A stretch of 64,000 bases of DNA from JAGXRK01 sp963714415. Its GTDB lineage: Bacteria; Bacteroidota; Ignavibacteria; Ignavibacteriales; Ignavibacteriaceae. The position numbers were made by a program, and so were the translations under genes. The stretch covers positions 1-64,000 of the forward strand of contig CAVQOL010000013.1 in assembly GCA_963714415.1 (NCBI GenBank), written 5' to 3'. Below are positions 44,516 to 54,217 of this stretch, piece by piece. Every line of letters starts with the position of its first letter. The stretch's first letter is position 1. Under the pieces are notes generated by a model that saw nothing but the letters and a program-made list of their open reading frames with translations, was not told where the DNA came from and ran no database searches.

Positions 44516-45355
44516 TTATCGCTCAACAAGTTCAACTCTTCTGTTAAGCTGTTTGCCCTCGTCAGTTTTATTTGTGCTGACTGGTGATAAAGGACCAACT
44601 CCCTTACCAATTAATCTTTTTGCAGAAATTCCGTAATCTTTTACTAGCGCATCAACAACAGCATTAGCCCTGTTTTCAGAAAGCTTCATATTATGATCAA
44701 GGTTACCCGTAAAGTCAGTGTGTCCAACAACGTAAACATTAAGACTGCTTTTGGTTTTAAGTAATTCTGCTATGGCTTTAAGAGTAGGCTCCGATTCCGG
44801 TTTTATCTTGTAGCTGTCGGTATCAAAATAAATTCCGTATATAGCAACGCGACCAGTGCGCTCTATATCATCACCCATTGCTTTAGGATCGGCAACTATA
44901 TCTTGCTCCATTTCTTCTTCTTCAATGATGTAAACCTGGTAACTTCCTGCATCTTTGTACGAATGAACGCGAATCCACGTAAATCTGTTATTCTTTATCA
45001 ATTTCAGGTAAACATCGCAACATCCATCTTCATAAACCACAGTACCACCAGCCTTTTTAACTGCATTCATATAGTTTCTTAATACCTGTGGACCAGAAGC
45101 AGCTTTAGCGCCTTTATTAATTCCGTAGTTGAAATAGTAATAGCGACCCTCTGCACTAAATTTCTTTCCATTGCTGTCAAAAAATTTGTTATAGACATCA
45201 AATTCCTTTTCCTCATATCCCATTATTCTATAATCAGGCATGCGGTTAAACAATGGATGATCTTTACTGCCTTTAACATCCTGTGCATTTAACATACAGC
45301 TAAGGATTATTACAAAAGTTATTATGAAACAAGTTTGTGGTTTTAGTGTTTTCAT
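44516..45355 (-). CDS. OmpA-family outer membrane protein
   Basis: About 279 residues from MKTLKPQT, with a signal peptide (FIITFVIILSCMLNAQ). The C-terminal OmpA domain is GIYFDTDSYKIKPESEP ... VVGHTDFTGNLDHNMKLS ... ENRANAVVDALV ... LNRRVELVER, which binds peptidoglycan. The N-terminal ~120 residues are soluble-like and not a beta-barrel, so this is a peptidoglycan-anchoring lipoprotein/periplasmic protein rather than a classical porin. An in-frame start 13 codons earlier overlaps the upstream gap and is less likely. Confidence 0.88.
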   Translation of the reverse strand: MKTLKPQTCFIITFVIILSCMLNAQDVKGSKDHPLFNRMPDYRIMGYEEKEFDVYNKFFDSNGKKFSAEGRYYYFNYGINKGAKAASGPQVLRNYMNAVKKAGGTVVYEDGCCDVYLKLIKNNRFTWIRVHSYKDAGSYQVYIIEEEEMEQDIVADPKAMGDDIERTGRVAIYGIYFDTDSYKIKPESEPTLKAIAELLKTKSSLNVYVVGHTDFTGNLDHNMKLSENRANAVVDALVKDYGISAKRLIGKGVGPLSPVSTNKTDEGKQLNRRVELVER

Positions 45356-45394
45356 TTTATTTCCTTTATTTAGATTAGTAAATAAATTATCCAC

Positions 45395-46078
45395 TTATTC
45401 ATTTTTAGGAATAAATCTCATTGTCCATTTTTGAACTTCTCCTTCATCCTCATAAATTGCACCTACTTCAAACTCCTCACCTTTCATTAAACTTTTCCAG
45501 CCGACTGAAAATGTAATCTCAAATCCTCCAAAACGTTCACCTAGTTTTCCAATGCCAACATTGCTTTGCCATTCCATGATAGTTCCTCCATCTTCAGCAG
45601 AACCGGTTTGAAAATATAAAAGCAAATGTTTGCCGGTATCACCGGTAATGCCTGAAGGAGCAATATCTTCCATTCCGGCAATTCGAATGGAGGGTTTGAA
45701 TGGTTTTGGTCCGAGAGTAACAGAGTTCAGCTGCTCTTCTCCATCATAGTCGGGACAGAGTGAGAAAGACTGAATATCACCTTCGCCCCAAATCTGCTGC
45801 TGCGGAATTAAATAACCGTCTCTGTAAAATCCCCAACTGGATCCGAATTCTTTAACTGTATATAATTGAAAAGAATTAAAACCCGCCTCAAGTTCGCAAT
45901 TTTCAAACCAGCCGCTGTTTGTTTCTGGTCCGCAAAATCCCTGTTGGTTCATTCCAATAAAAACGGAGTACATTGGAGTAATATCCTTAACGGTGTAATT
46001 ATTTTGTGCAAGAAGGGAGGAGGCTGCCAATAAGGTAATGAACAACTTTAGCACTATGTTAAAATGTATTTGCATCAT
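45395..46078 (-). CDS. exported protein of unknown function
   Basis: 227 residues. It has a signal peptide (MQIHFNIVLKLFITLLAASSLLA) and a mature part rich in aromatics and glycine (GFCGPETNSGWFENCEL, SFSLCPDYDGEEQ). No recognised domain. Cysteines at about residues 49, 62 and 109 suggest possible disulfides. It is 40 bp upstream of the OmpA gene on the same strand and may be co-transcribed with it. Confidence 0.6.
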   Translation of the reverse strand: MMQIHFNIVLKLFITLLAASSLLAQNNYTVKDITPMYSVFIGMNQQGFCGPETNSGWFENCELEAGFNSFQLYTVKEFGSSWGFYRDGYLIPQQQIWGEGDIQSFSLCPDYDGEEQLNSVTLGPKPFKPSIRIAGMEDIAPSGITGDTGKHLLLYFQTGSAEDGGTIMEWQSNVGIGKLGERFGGFEITFSVGWKSLMKGEEFEVGAIYEDEGEVQKWTMRFIPKNE

Positions 46079-46097
46079 ATTCTCCTCACTATTTTTA

Positions 46098-46355
46098 TTA
46101 CCTCAGTAAAATCATCTTTTTGGTTTCAACATATTCTTCCGATTGTAAACGATAGAAATAAACTCCACTTGCAATAGAACCAGCATCAAACCCCACTTCA
46201 TATTTTGCCGCTGGTTTGTATTCGTCAACAAGAGTTGTAACTAAGTTTCCTAAAACATCGTAAACTTTGAGCAGTTTGCCAACTGCCGAGGAGTAGATTA
46301 ATAAAAACTTCAGTGCACATAATTTAATATAAAGATTGGACGAGGCAAATAGCAA
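46098..46355 (-). pseudogene. remnant of a T9SS sorting domain
   Basis: The last ~60 residues (LLKVYDVLGNLVTTLVDEY, FDAGSIASGVYFYRL, VETKKMILLR) are a typical type IX sorting domain. The preceding residues are not homologous to anything recognisable and there is no passenger domain or signal peptide; sequence upstream is non-coding. It is therefore a C-terminal fragment of a lost secreted protein, 20 bp from the next gene. Confidence 0.65.
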
Positions 46356-46443
46356 GAAAATTAAAGTTGATGATTGTTCACTATAAACAATAAATAATAA
46401 GGATACGTAAGAAATTTACTATTATAGTTAGTATTATATATTA

Positions 46444-47710
46444 CTATTGAAGTAAAATCATTTTCCTCGTGTTTACAAATTCTCCAGCTTTCAATTGATA
46501 GAAATAAACGCCGGACGCTGGACTCTTGATACTTGATTCTAGATTGAACTCTATCTCATAAGAACCTGCATCTCTATATTCATTTACAAGAGTAGCAACT
46601 TCATTTCCAAGAATATCGTAAACTTTTAAAGTTTGCCAACTGCCGACTGGAGATTGCCAACTGATTTTTGTACTTGGATTAAATGGATTTGGATAATTCT
46701 GAAATAGAGTAAAATCTGTTTACGTAATATTTCTTCATTCTGAATATCGGTTGGCAAGTCCATAGACTTCATTAACATTGCACCAGCCGATTTTATAACT
46801 TCAGAGCAATAATTCATATCATAATTTGTTATTATATCATCAGTGGTATGATAGTAAGGACTGAACTGATCTTCCTCAAAATAAATTGCAGGAAATCCTT
46901 CTGCATAAAATGGCTGGCTGTCTGAATATTGATTTAATGTCCCGTTAACGCCTGTTATTAAACTAAATTGATCAGTTACATTTTTGGCAATCTCAAGGAG
47001 ATTTGTAAAACCGGAATAATAGTTAATTGACTTACTTTTGCCTGTTCGAGCGGCAAAGTATTATGACTTATCATATCACAATTTATCATAAGCTTAATAT
47101 TCATACTTTCGTCAGAAGCTTTTTGTGCATAGTGCTCAGAACCAGCATCACCAAAAAACATTAACTCTTCTGCGGCAAAAGCAATTAACCTTATGGTTGC
47201 TTCCGGTTGATAACCGGATTCCATTATAACTCTGGCAAATTCAAGAGCGGCGGCAGTTCCGCTTGCATTATCGTCCGCACCGGGTGCGTCTGTCATTGGA
47301 GAGCCATATGCAAATGAATCATAATGTCCTCCAATTATATAGATTTCATCTGGCCTTGTCGTCCCCGGAAGTGTAGCCACAATATTAACCTGCAATGTTG
47401 TTCCGGTATAATTAAGTCCGCCGTAATCAATATTTGTATAGCACATAAACGAATCTCGCTCGACATTTGTAAAGCCCAAAGAAGTGAACCTGTCATAAAG
47501 CCAGTCGGCAACTTCAAACCGGTTATCATTAAGCTCGAGCCTTGTTTGAAAATCCTGGAGACTTTGAATAACATATCTTACAGAATCTGGATTGACTCTT
47601 GAAGTAATTGATGAGATGAGTGAATCAGAATTAGATTGCGCCTGTACACTTATGTTGAAAAACACAGATATAAATAAGAAAATTAATAAAGTAAAAAATT
47701 TATTAGACAT
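46444..47710 (-). CDS. exported M28-family zinc aminopeptidase with T9SS sorting domain (frameshifted)
   Basis: The first 244 residues form one frame: signal peptide (NKFFTLLIFLFISVFFNI), IIGGHYDSF (metal His/Asp), GADDNASGTAAALE (bridging Asp) and AFAAEELMFFGDAGSEHYA (catalytic Glu, metal Glu). They are followed by INCDMISHNT. The frame then breaks near 47040; QPFYAEGFPAIYFEEDQF and the metal His of SPYYHTTDD continue in other frames. A sorting domain (LKVYDILGNEVATLVNEY ... MILLQ) ends at 46444, after another break near 46720. The composite is about 422 codons. It is probably a secreted peptidase acting outside the outer membrane. Confidence 0.8.
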
Positions 47711-48117
47711 TATATTCTCCTTAATAAGTGTATGAAAGTACAGATAAAATCATAATTCTTATCGGCACAATAAAATGAGCATATGATATTATCTAAGTCA
47801 AACCATTTTTTTAGTTTTTAGGTGATGAGCGGGATGATCGTGACTTTATGTTTTTGAGTGATATTGCTACAAATTGGTGTTAATCTTGGTCAGGGAGTAT
47901 CCTTGTTATTCTTTGCTATTTCTATTATTTTCTCACTCCGATTTTGAGCATAGCTTCCTTTAAATATTTGTTTATCCTTTGGGAATGTTATCAGTAAAAT
48001 CATTGTTTTTATAGAAAAAATAAACTTTCTGTCATTATACGAGTGTTATGGATCTAGTTATAGAAAACAGATTCCTCCCTTCATTCGGAATGACGACAAA
48101 GAATTAAGGAAATTTTT
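47711..48117. other. 407-base non-coding gap with short repeat near aceE
   Basis: AT-rich spacer between the divergent M28 peptidase and aceE. Bases 48070-48105 read ATTCCTCCCTTCATTCGGAATGACGACAAAGAATT, a version of the 'cggaatgacg' repeat module. Otherwise I see no hairpin, motif or coding signal. AAGGAAATTTTTATG is the aceE ribosome-binding site. Confidence 0.6.
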
Positions 48118-50791
48118 ATGAGTGATGATATTAAAAAAGATTCAAAGACTGAAGAACTAGAAACCAGCGAATGGTTTTATTCATTGGATTATGTACTTGA
48201 GCACAGCGGACCGGAGCGTGTTGTTGAACTTCTTCAACAATTACAAATCCGTGCACATAAATCCGGTGTTCATATTCCGTTTAGCGCAAACACACCTTAT
48301 ATAAATACTATTCCAAGAGAAAAACAGTCGCCGTTCCCCGGTGATAGAGAAATTGAAAGAAGAATAAAAAGTCTTATCCGTTGGATTGCTATGGCAATGG
48401 TGGTTAAAGCAAACATGCAGGAAGGAAATGTGGGCGGACATATTTCAACTTATGCATCTGCGGCAACTTTGTATGAAATTGGTTTTAATCATTTTTTCCG
48501 TGGCAAAGGTAAAGGTTATGAAGGTGATCAGATTTATTTTCAGGGACACGCTTCTCCCGGTGTTTATGCACGAGCTTATCTTGAAGGAAGAATTACTAAG
48601 GAACAATTAATTAATTTTAGAAGAGAATTAAAACCGGAAGGCGGACTTTCATCTTATCCGCATCCTTATTTAATGCCAGACTTCTGGGAGTTTCCAACTG
48701 TATCAATGGGATTGGGACCACTTCAGGCAATTTACCAGGCAAGATTTAATCGTTACTTAGAAGACCGCGGATTGAAAAAACCCGGAGGACATGTTTGGGC
48801 ATTTCTTGGTGATGGAGAAACAGATGAACCTGAAACACTCGGTGCAATAACACTTGCTTCAAGAGAAAAACTGGACAACCTGATTTTTGTTATTAATTGT
48901 AACCTGCAAAGATTAGATGGACCAGTGCGCGGCAATGCAAAAATTATCCAGGAACTTGAAGCAATTTTTCGTGGTGCAGGATGGCATGTTATTAAAGTTA
49001 TTTGGGGTAGTGATTGGGAACCATTGCTTGAAAAAGATGTAGACGGAAAACTTGTTAAGCGTATGGGTGAAGTTGTTGATGGTGAATATCAGAAATATTC
49101 TGTTGAAGGCGGCGCATATATCAGAAAGAATTTCTTTGGTAAAGATCCTGATCTGTTGAAGATGGTTGAAAAGATGACTGACGAACAATTGTTTAAGATG
49201 AAACGAGGCGGTCACGATCCGGAAAAAGTTTATGCTGCATATAAAGAAGCTGTTGAATATACAGGCAAACCAACTGTTATACTTGCAAAGACTATAAAAG
49301 GATACGGACTTGGTGAGGCGGGCGAAGGAAAGAACATTACTCATCAGCAGAAAAAGCTGAATGAAGAAGAAATGAAAGAGTTTAGAAGCAGATTCGGAAT
49401 TCCGATTGCTGATGATGATATTGTAAGTGATCCATTCTATAAACCAGATGAAGATAGTCACGAGATAAAGTATCTTAAAGAAAGAAGAAAGCAACTTGGC
49501 GGATATGTACCATCTCGCAAAACAGATGTTCGCCCGATTAAAGCACCACCAGAAGAAATTTTTGAAGAATTCTATAAAGGAACCGAAGGAAGAGAAGTAT
49601 CTACAACGATGGTGTTTGTAAGAATTCTCGCTAAGCTTTTAAAGGATAAAGAACTTGGAAAATCTGTTGTACCAATCGTTCCCGATGAGGCAAGAACTTT
49701 TGGTATGGAAGCATTATTCAGACAAGTTGGAATTTACTCCCACGCAGGACAGCTTTATGATCCTGTTGATAAAGATTCTCTTCTTTACTACAAAGAAGCA
49801 AAGAACGGACAAATACTTGAAGAAGGAATTACGGAAGCAGGTTCAATGTCATCTTTCATTGCGGCTGGGACAGCTTATCTTTCTCACGGAATAAATATGA
49901 TTCCGTTCTTTATTTATTACTCAATGTTTGGAATGCAAAGAGTTGGTGATTTGGTTTGGGCAGCTGGTGATATCGGTGCGAAAGGATTTATGCTCGGCGG
50001 AACTGCTGGAAGAACAACACTTAACGGCGAAGGATTGCAGCATCAGGATGGACACAGCCATTTACTTGCTTATCCGGTTCCAAATCTTGTTACATACGAT
50101 CCTGCATTTGCGTATGAACTTGCGGTGATTATTCGAAATGGAATAAAAAGAATGTATGAAGATCAGGAAAATATATTCTACTACATAACTTTGATGAACG
50201 AAAATTATCCTATGCCCGAAATGCCTAATGGTGCTGAAGAAGGAATTCTTAAAGGGATGTATAAGTTTAAGACATCTGATAAAAAGAAATTAAAATTAAA
50301 AGCTCAGTTATTCGGCAGTGGAACAATTCTTGAATGAAGTTATTAAAGCCTCACAAATTCTTGAAGATGATTATCATGTTTCGACAGATGTTTGGAGTGT
50401 TACAAGTTACAAAGAATTAAGACGCGATGCACTTGATATTGAAAGATGGAATTTGCTCAATCCAACTAAAAAGGCAAAAAAGAGTTACATTGAAAAAGTT
50501 CTTGAAAAAGAAAATGGAGTATTCGTCTCAGCATCTGATTATGTGAAGGCTTTACCGGATTCTGTATCCAAATGGTTTCCCGGAAGATTGTACTCGCTCG
50601 GGACAGATGGATTCGGCAGGAGTGAAACTCGTGAAGCATTGCGCGACTTTTTTGAGGTTGATGCAAAGCATATTGTTTTTGTAACTCTTGTTGCTCTGTT
50701 TAAAGAAGGAAAAATTCAGGATAAACTTTTAGATAAAGCAGCAAAAGAATTGGGCATCGATCCCAAGAAAAGAAATCCAATGAATTCATAA
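48118..50791 (+). CDS. aceE: pyruvate dehydrogenase E1 component, homodimeric type (frameshift near 50320)
   Basis: E1 of the pyruvate dehydrogenase complex: decarboxylates pyruvate with TPP and reductively acetylates the E2 lipoyl group. About 890 codons. The TPP motif GDGETDEPETLGAI is near residue 231 and NCNLQRLDGPVRGN near 261. The transketolase-like centre includes VPIVPDEARTFGMEALFR and GTAGRTTLNGEGLQHQDGHS. The open frame stops at 50337, but the next 157 residues (NEVIKASQILEDDYHVSTDV ... FFEVDAKHIVFVTLVALFKE) are the normal E1 C-terminus in another frame. One base inserted in ATTCTTGAATG explains it. E2 and E3 follow downstream on the same strand. Confidence 0.94.
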
Positions 50792-50844
50792 GCGTTATTG
50801 TGAGGAGTCTTCGAGGAAGCAATCAGTTGTAAATGATTAAAATA

Positions 50845-50966
50845 GCCCCGAGCTTTAGCTCGGGGTTTCTTAAAAAACTCACTAATTGGGCTTCAGCCCG
50901 ACATAGTATTTGGCTAAAGCCAATGCTTTTATTTTTATTCTTTCCCACGACCTAAAGGTCGTGGCA
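50845..50966. repeat. cluster of three intergenic palindromes before aceF
   Basis: Three hairpins follow each other: CCCCGAGCT-tt-AGCTCGGGG (50847-50865, with a TTTCTT tract that could act as a terminator), GGGCTTCAGCCC followed by TTGGCTAAAGCCAAT (about 50887-50923), and CCACGACCTAAAGGTCGTGG (about 50945-50964). All carry a CTTTAG/CTAAAG or CTTCAG core. They lie between aceE and aceF in a 212-base non-coding gap. Confidence 0.7.
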
Positions 50967-51003
50967 ATAGAAACTAGACAAAAATTTGATTTAAGGTTTA
51001 ACA

Positions 51004-52653
51004 ATGGCAACAGAATTTAAATTACCTGAACTTGGCGAAAATATTGAATCAGCCGATATAGTAACTGTACTGGTTAAAGTCGGTGATTCAGTTACAAAAG
51101 ATCAGGCAGTTATTGAGATAGAAACTGACAAAGCTACAATTGAGGTCCCTTCATCAGTGGAAGGAAAAGTGACTAAACTTTTAATAAAAGTCGGCGACAA
51201 AGTTAAAGTTGGTGCAACGATTCTACTTGTTGATGAAGGCGGTAGCGATGAGAATAAGATTAAGAGTGAGAGCAAGAGCGAAATTACGAAAGACAGCAAA
51301 ACTTCTGAAGTTAGAACAGAACCGGAAGTTGAATATAAAGCAGCACCGGTTACCAAATCGTCTGGTAAAAAAGAAGTTGTAGATTTTGTTCTTCCTGAAC
51401 TGGGAGAAAATATTGAATCGGCCGATGTGGTTAATCTTATGGTTAATATAGGCGATGTGATAGAAAAAGATCAGGGCATTCTTGAAATCGAAACGGATAA
51501 AGCTACAATTGAAGTTCCCTCAAATATTTCCGGTAAAGTTGTTGAGGTTTTAATCAAGGCGGGAGACAAAGCAAAAGTTGGCCAGGTAATTATTAAAGTT
51601 GAAACAAGTGAAGTTAAAGAAGAGAAGGAAGAAGTTAAAAAGACAGACACTGAGGCAAAGACTGAGGAAAAGAAAGAAGAAAAATTAAGTTTAACAGGGG
51701 AACGAAAATCAATTCATCCTATGGAACTTGATGAACAACCGCCAATACTGCGTGGTGCTGCACCTGCGGCTCCATCCGTAAGACGAATCGCCAGAGAAAT
51801 TGGTGTTGATATAAACAAGGTTCCAGGTACCGGTCCAAATGGTAGAATTTCTATGGATGATGTGAAAGCATATTCGAAGAAACTTCATGAATCCCGAGGT
51901 GAAAGTGTTGGATTAGGTATTAAGACTGAATCACTTCCCGATTTTTCAAAGTTTGGGTCCATAAAAAAAGAACCAATGACAAATATCCGTAAGAAAACTG
52001 CGGATCATTTAAGCTATGCCTGGGCAACAATTCCTCACGTTACGCAGTTTGATAAAGCAGATATTACAAATCTTGAAAAGACAAGAAAAGAACTAAACAA
52101 AGAAGTAAAAGATTCTGGTACAAAACTAACTGTCACTGCCATTCTTGTTAAAGTTCTTGTTGAAGCATTAAAGGAATTTCCTCAATTCAACTCCAGCATT
52201 GATATGGAGAAGAAGGAAATTATATACAAAAATTATTTCAACATCGGAATTGCTGTTGATACTGAATTTGGTTTGATTGTTCCAGTCCTTAAAAATGTGG
52301 ATAAAAAATCTTTAACTGAGATTTCGGTTGAAATGAATGAGCTCGCTGAAAAAGCACGCAATAAAAAAATTGGCTTAGATGATTTACAAGGTGGATGTTT
52401 TACGGTTACAAATCTTGGCGGCATTGGTGGAACATACTTTTCTCCGATAGTCAACGCTCCTGAAGTTGCAATACTAGGTGTTTCACGTGGTTCGATTGAG
52501 CCGGTTTGGAACGGACACGGAGTTTTTGAACCAAGATTAATGTTGCCTTTATCTTTATCTTACGATCATAGAATAATTGATGGCGCCGATGCGATTAGGT
52601 TTTTGAGATTCGTTGTCGAGGTTTTGGAACAACCTATGAAAATATTGTTATAA
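51004..52653 (+). CDS. aceF: pyruvate dehydrogenase E2, dihydrolipoamide acetyltransferase
   Basis: 549 residues. Two lipoyl domains carry the lipoylated lysines in ETDKATIEVPS at about residues 43 and 166, separated by a charged linker. A peripheral-subunit-binding domain (APAAPSVRRIAREIGVDINK) is near 257. The catalytic domain (from TNIRKKTADHLSYAWATIPH) ends with LSLSYDHRIIDGADAIRFLRF, whose His-Asp is the acetyltransferase active site. It transfers the acetyl group from E1 to CoA and forms the complex core. The N-terminal MATEFKLPELGENIESAD is the standard lipoyl start. Confidence 0.95.
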   Translation: MATEFKLPELGENIESADIVTVLVKVGDSVTKDQAVIEIETDKATIEVPSSVEGKVTKLLIKVGDKVKVGATILLVDEGGSDENKIKSESKSEITKDSKTSEVRTEPEVEYKAAPVTKSSGKKEVVDFVLPELGENIESADVVNLMVNIGDVIEKDQGILEIETDKATIEVPSNISGKVVEVLIKAGDKAKVGQVIIKVETSEVKEEKEEVKKTDTEAKTEEKKEEKLSLTGERKSIHPMELDEQPPILRGAAPAAPSVRRIAREIGVDINKVPGTGPNGRISMDDVKAYSKKLHESRGESVGLGIKTESLPDFSKFGSIKKEPMTNIRKKTADHLSYAWATIPHVTQFDKADITNLEKTRKELNKEVKDSGTKLTVTAILVKVLVEALKEFPQFNSSIDMEKKEIIYKNYFNIGIAVDTEFGLIVPVLKNVDKKSLTEISVEMNELAEKARNKKIGLDDLQGGCFTVTNLGGIGGTYFSPIVNAPEVAILGVSRGSIEPVWNGHGVFEPRLMLPLSLSYDHRIIDGADAIRFLRFVVEVLEQPMKILL

Positions 52654-52656
52654 ACC

Positions 52657-52739
52657 AATAGAACACGGATAACGCTGATAATGCAGGTTTTCGCAGATCA
52701 GTGTAAATCAATTAAATCTGTGTCATCCACGTTCTATTT
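52657..52739. repeat. dispersed intergenic repeat (copy 3 of the 'aacacggat ... atctgtgtt' family)
   Basis: An imperfect inverted repeat about 83 bases long: AATAGAACACGGATAACGCTG at the left end mirrors GTGTCATCCACGTTCTATT at the right. The centre reads GCAGGTTTTCGCAGATCAG. It fills the gap between aceF and the lipoamide dehydrogenase gene. Confidence 0.8.
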
Positions 52740-52756
52740 TCTTAAAGGAATTTTTA

Positions 52757-54172
52757 ATGAAAGATAAAATAAAACTTACAGTTATTGGCGGTGGGCCTGG
52801 TGGTTATGCCGCCGCTTTTTTAGCCGCAGATCTCGGGATGGATGTTACATTAATTGATCTTGAGAAAAATCCCGGCGGTGTTTGTTTATACCGCGGATGC
52901 ATTCCGTCAAAAGCTCTTCTTCATGTTGCAAAACTTATTCACGAAGCTGAAGAAGCAAAAAATTGGGGAATTGAATTCGGTAAACCGAAAATTGACATAA
53001 ATAAACTTCGCGACTTTAAGAACAACGTTGTTAATAAACTTACAAGCGGACTTGGACAGATTTCGAAACAAAGAAAAATTAATTTCATTCAAGGGAGAGC
53101 CAGTTTTATTAATTCATCAACTTTAAAGATTGAAAAAGTAGGTGAAGATACAATCGAACACAATTTCGAAAAAGCTATCATTGCAACAGGATCTGTCATA
53201 TCAACTATTCCATCTTTAAATATTAAATCTAAAAGATTACTTAACTCAACTTCCGCACTCGATCTTCCGGAAATTCCCAAATCTCTTCTTGTTATTGGCG
53301 GCGGATACATCGGATTAGAACTTGGTTCTGTTTATTGGGCACTAGGAACAAAAGTCTCTGTTGTTGAAATGCTTCCGGGATTATTACCCGGTGCGGATAG
53401 AGATATAGCAAATTATCTTGTAAAAAGAATTAAAGATTCTTTTGAAGAAGTGATGACTAACAGCAAAGTTATGGAGATGAAGGAATTAAAAAACGGAATT
53501 GCTGTTAAGATTGAAGATGATAAAGCTAATGTGATAGAAAAAACTTACGATTATGTTTTGATGTCTGTAGGCAGAAAGCCGGAAACAAAAGGTCTTGGAT
53601 TAGAAAACACAAAAGTTACCCTAACTGATCGAGGATGGATAAAGGTTAACAAGCAACTGCAAACTTCGGATTCTAATATTTATGCGATTGGCGATATTGT
53701 CGGCGAACCGATGCTTGCTCACAAGGCTTCACACGAAGGTAAAACAGCAGTTGAAGCAATTGCCGGACATAAAGTTGCCTTCGAACCACTGGCTATCCCG
53801 GCTGTTGTGTTTACAGATCCCGAAGTGGCTTGGGCCGGATTAACTGAAGAGGAAGCAAAGAAACAGGGCATAAAATACGAAGTGGCAAAATTTCCATGGG
53901 CTGCAAGTGGAAGAGCAATTACTCTTGACCGGAATGATGGAGTTACAAAATTAATAGTTGATCCTGATACACAAAGATTAATCGGAATTGGAATTTGCGG
54001 TCCCGGTGCTGGTGAGTTAATTGCGGAAGGCGTTCTTGCTATTGAAATGGGTGCTAATGTAACAGATCTTAAATTAACAATTCATCCGCATCCAACTTTA
54101 TCAGAAACTATTATGGATGCGGCAGAAGTTTTCTTTGGACAGAGCTCACATTATTATAGACCGAAGAAATAA
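52757..54172 (+). CDS. lpdA: dihydrolipoyl dehydrogenase (E3)
   Basis: FAD enzyme that re-oxidises the dihydrolipoyl arms of E2 using NAD+. FAD motif IGGGPGGYAAAFLAA is near residue 8. The redox disulfide is CLYRGC (Cys43, Cys48). The NAD motif is LVIGGGYIGLELGSVYW near 175. The C-terminal base His is in IHPHPTLSETIMDAA (about 447). 471 residues is standard. It follows aceF after about 100 bp that hold a repeat and is followed by a strong terminator, so aceE-aceF-lpdA make one functional set. Confidence 0.95.
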   Translation: MKDKIKLTVIGGGPGGYAAAFLAADLGMDVTLIDLEKNPGGVCLYRGCIPSKALLHVAKLIHEAEEAKNWGIEFGKPKIDINKLRDFKNNVVNKLTSGLGQISKQRKINFIQGRASFINSSTLKIEKVGEDTIEHNFEKAIIATGSVISTIPSLNIKSKRLLNSTSALDLPEIPKSLLVIGGGYIGLELGSVYWALGTKVSVVEMLPGLLPGADRDIANYLVKRIKDSFEEVMTNSKVMEMKELKNGIAVKIEDDKANVIEKTYDYVLMSVGRKPETKGLGLENTKVTLTDRGWIKVNKQLQTSDSNIYAIGDIVGEPMLAHKASHEGKTAVEAIAGHKVAFEPLAIPAVVFTDPEVAWAGLTEEEAKKQGIKYEVAKFPWAASGRAITLDRNDGVTKLIVDPDTQRLIGIGICGPGAGELIAEGVLAIEMGANVTDLKLTIHPHPTLSETIMDAAEVFFGQSSHYYRPKK

Positions 54173-54173
54173 A

Positions 54174-54206
54174 AAAAGCGGATCAAATTGATCCGCTTTT
54201 ATGTTA
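54174..54206. terminator. terminator after lpdA
   Basis: A near-perfect palindrome, AAAAGCGGATCAA (54174-54186) with TTGATCCGCTTTT (54188-54200), is followed by a T-run. It starts at the lpdA stop and sits between converging genes, so it may serve both strands. Confidence 0.85.
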
Positions 54207-54217
54207 AATATTTTATT

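Noticed and set aside
44516..45394. start of the OmpA gene at 45394
   Set aside because: The extra 13 residues (NLFTNLNKGNK) would precede a normal signal peptide; the start at 45355 directly before MKTLKPQT fits better.
48070..48105. an operator for aceE
   Set aside because: The sequence matches the general 'cggaatgacg' intergenic repeat module, so a regulatory role has no specific support.
48913..49494. 193-residue open frame on the minus strand opposite aceE
   Set aside because: It lies entirely opposite the conserved E1 coding sequence, has low-complexity Phe/Ile/Ser-rich composition, and no ribosome-binding site or domain.
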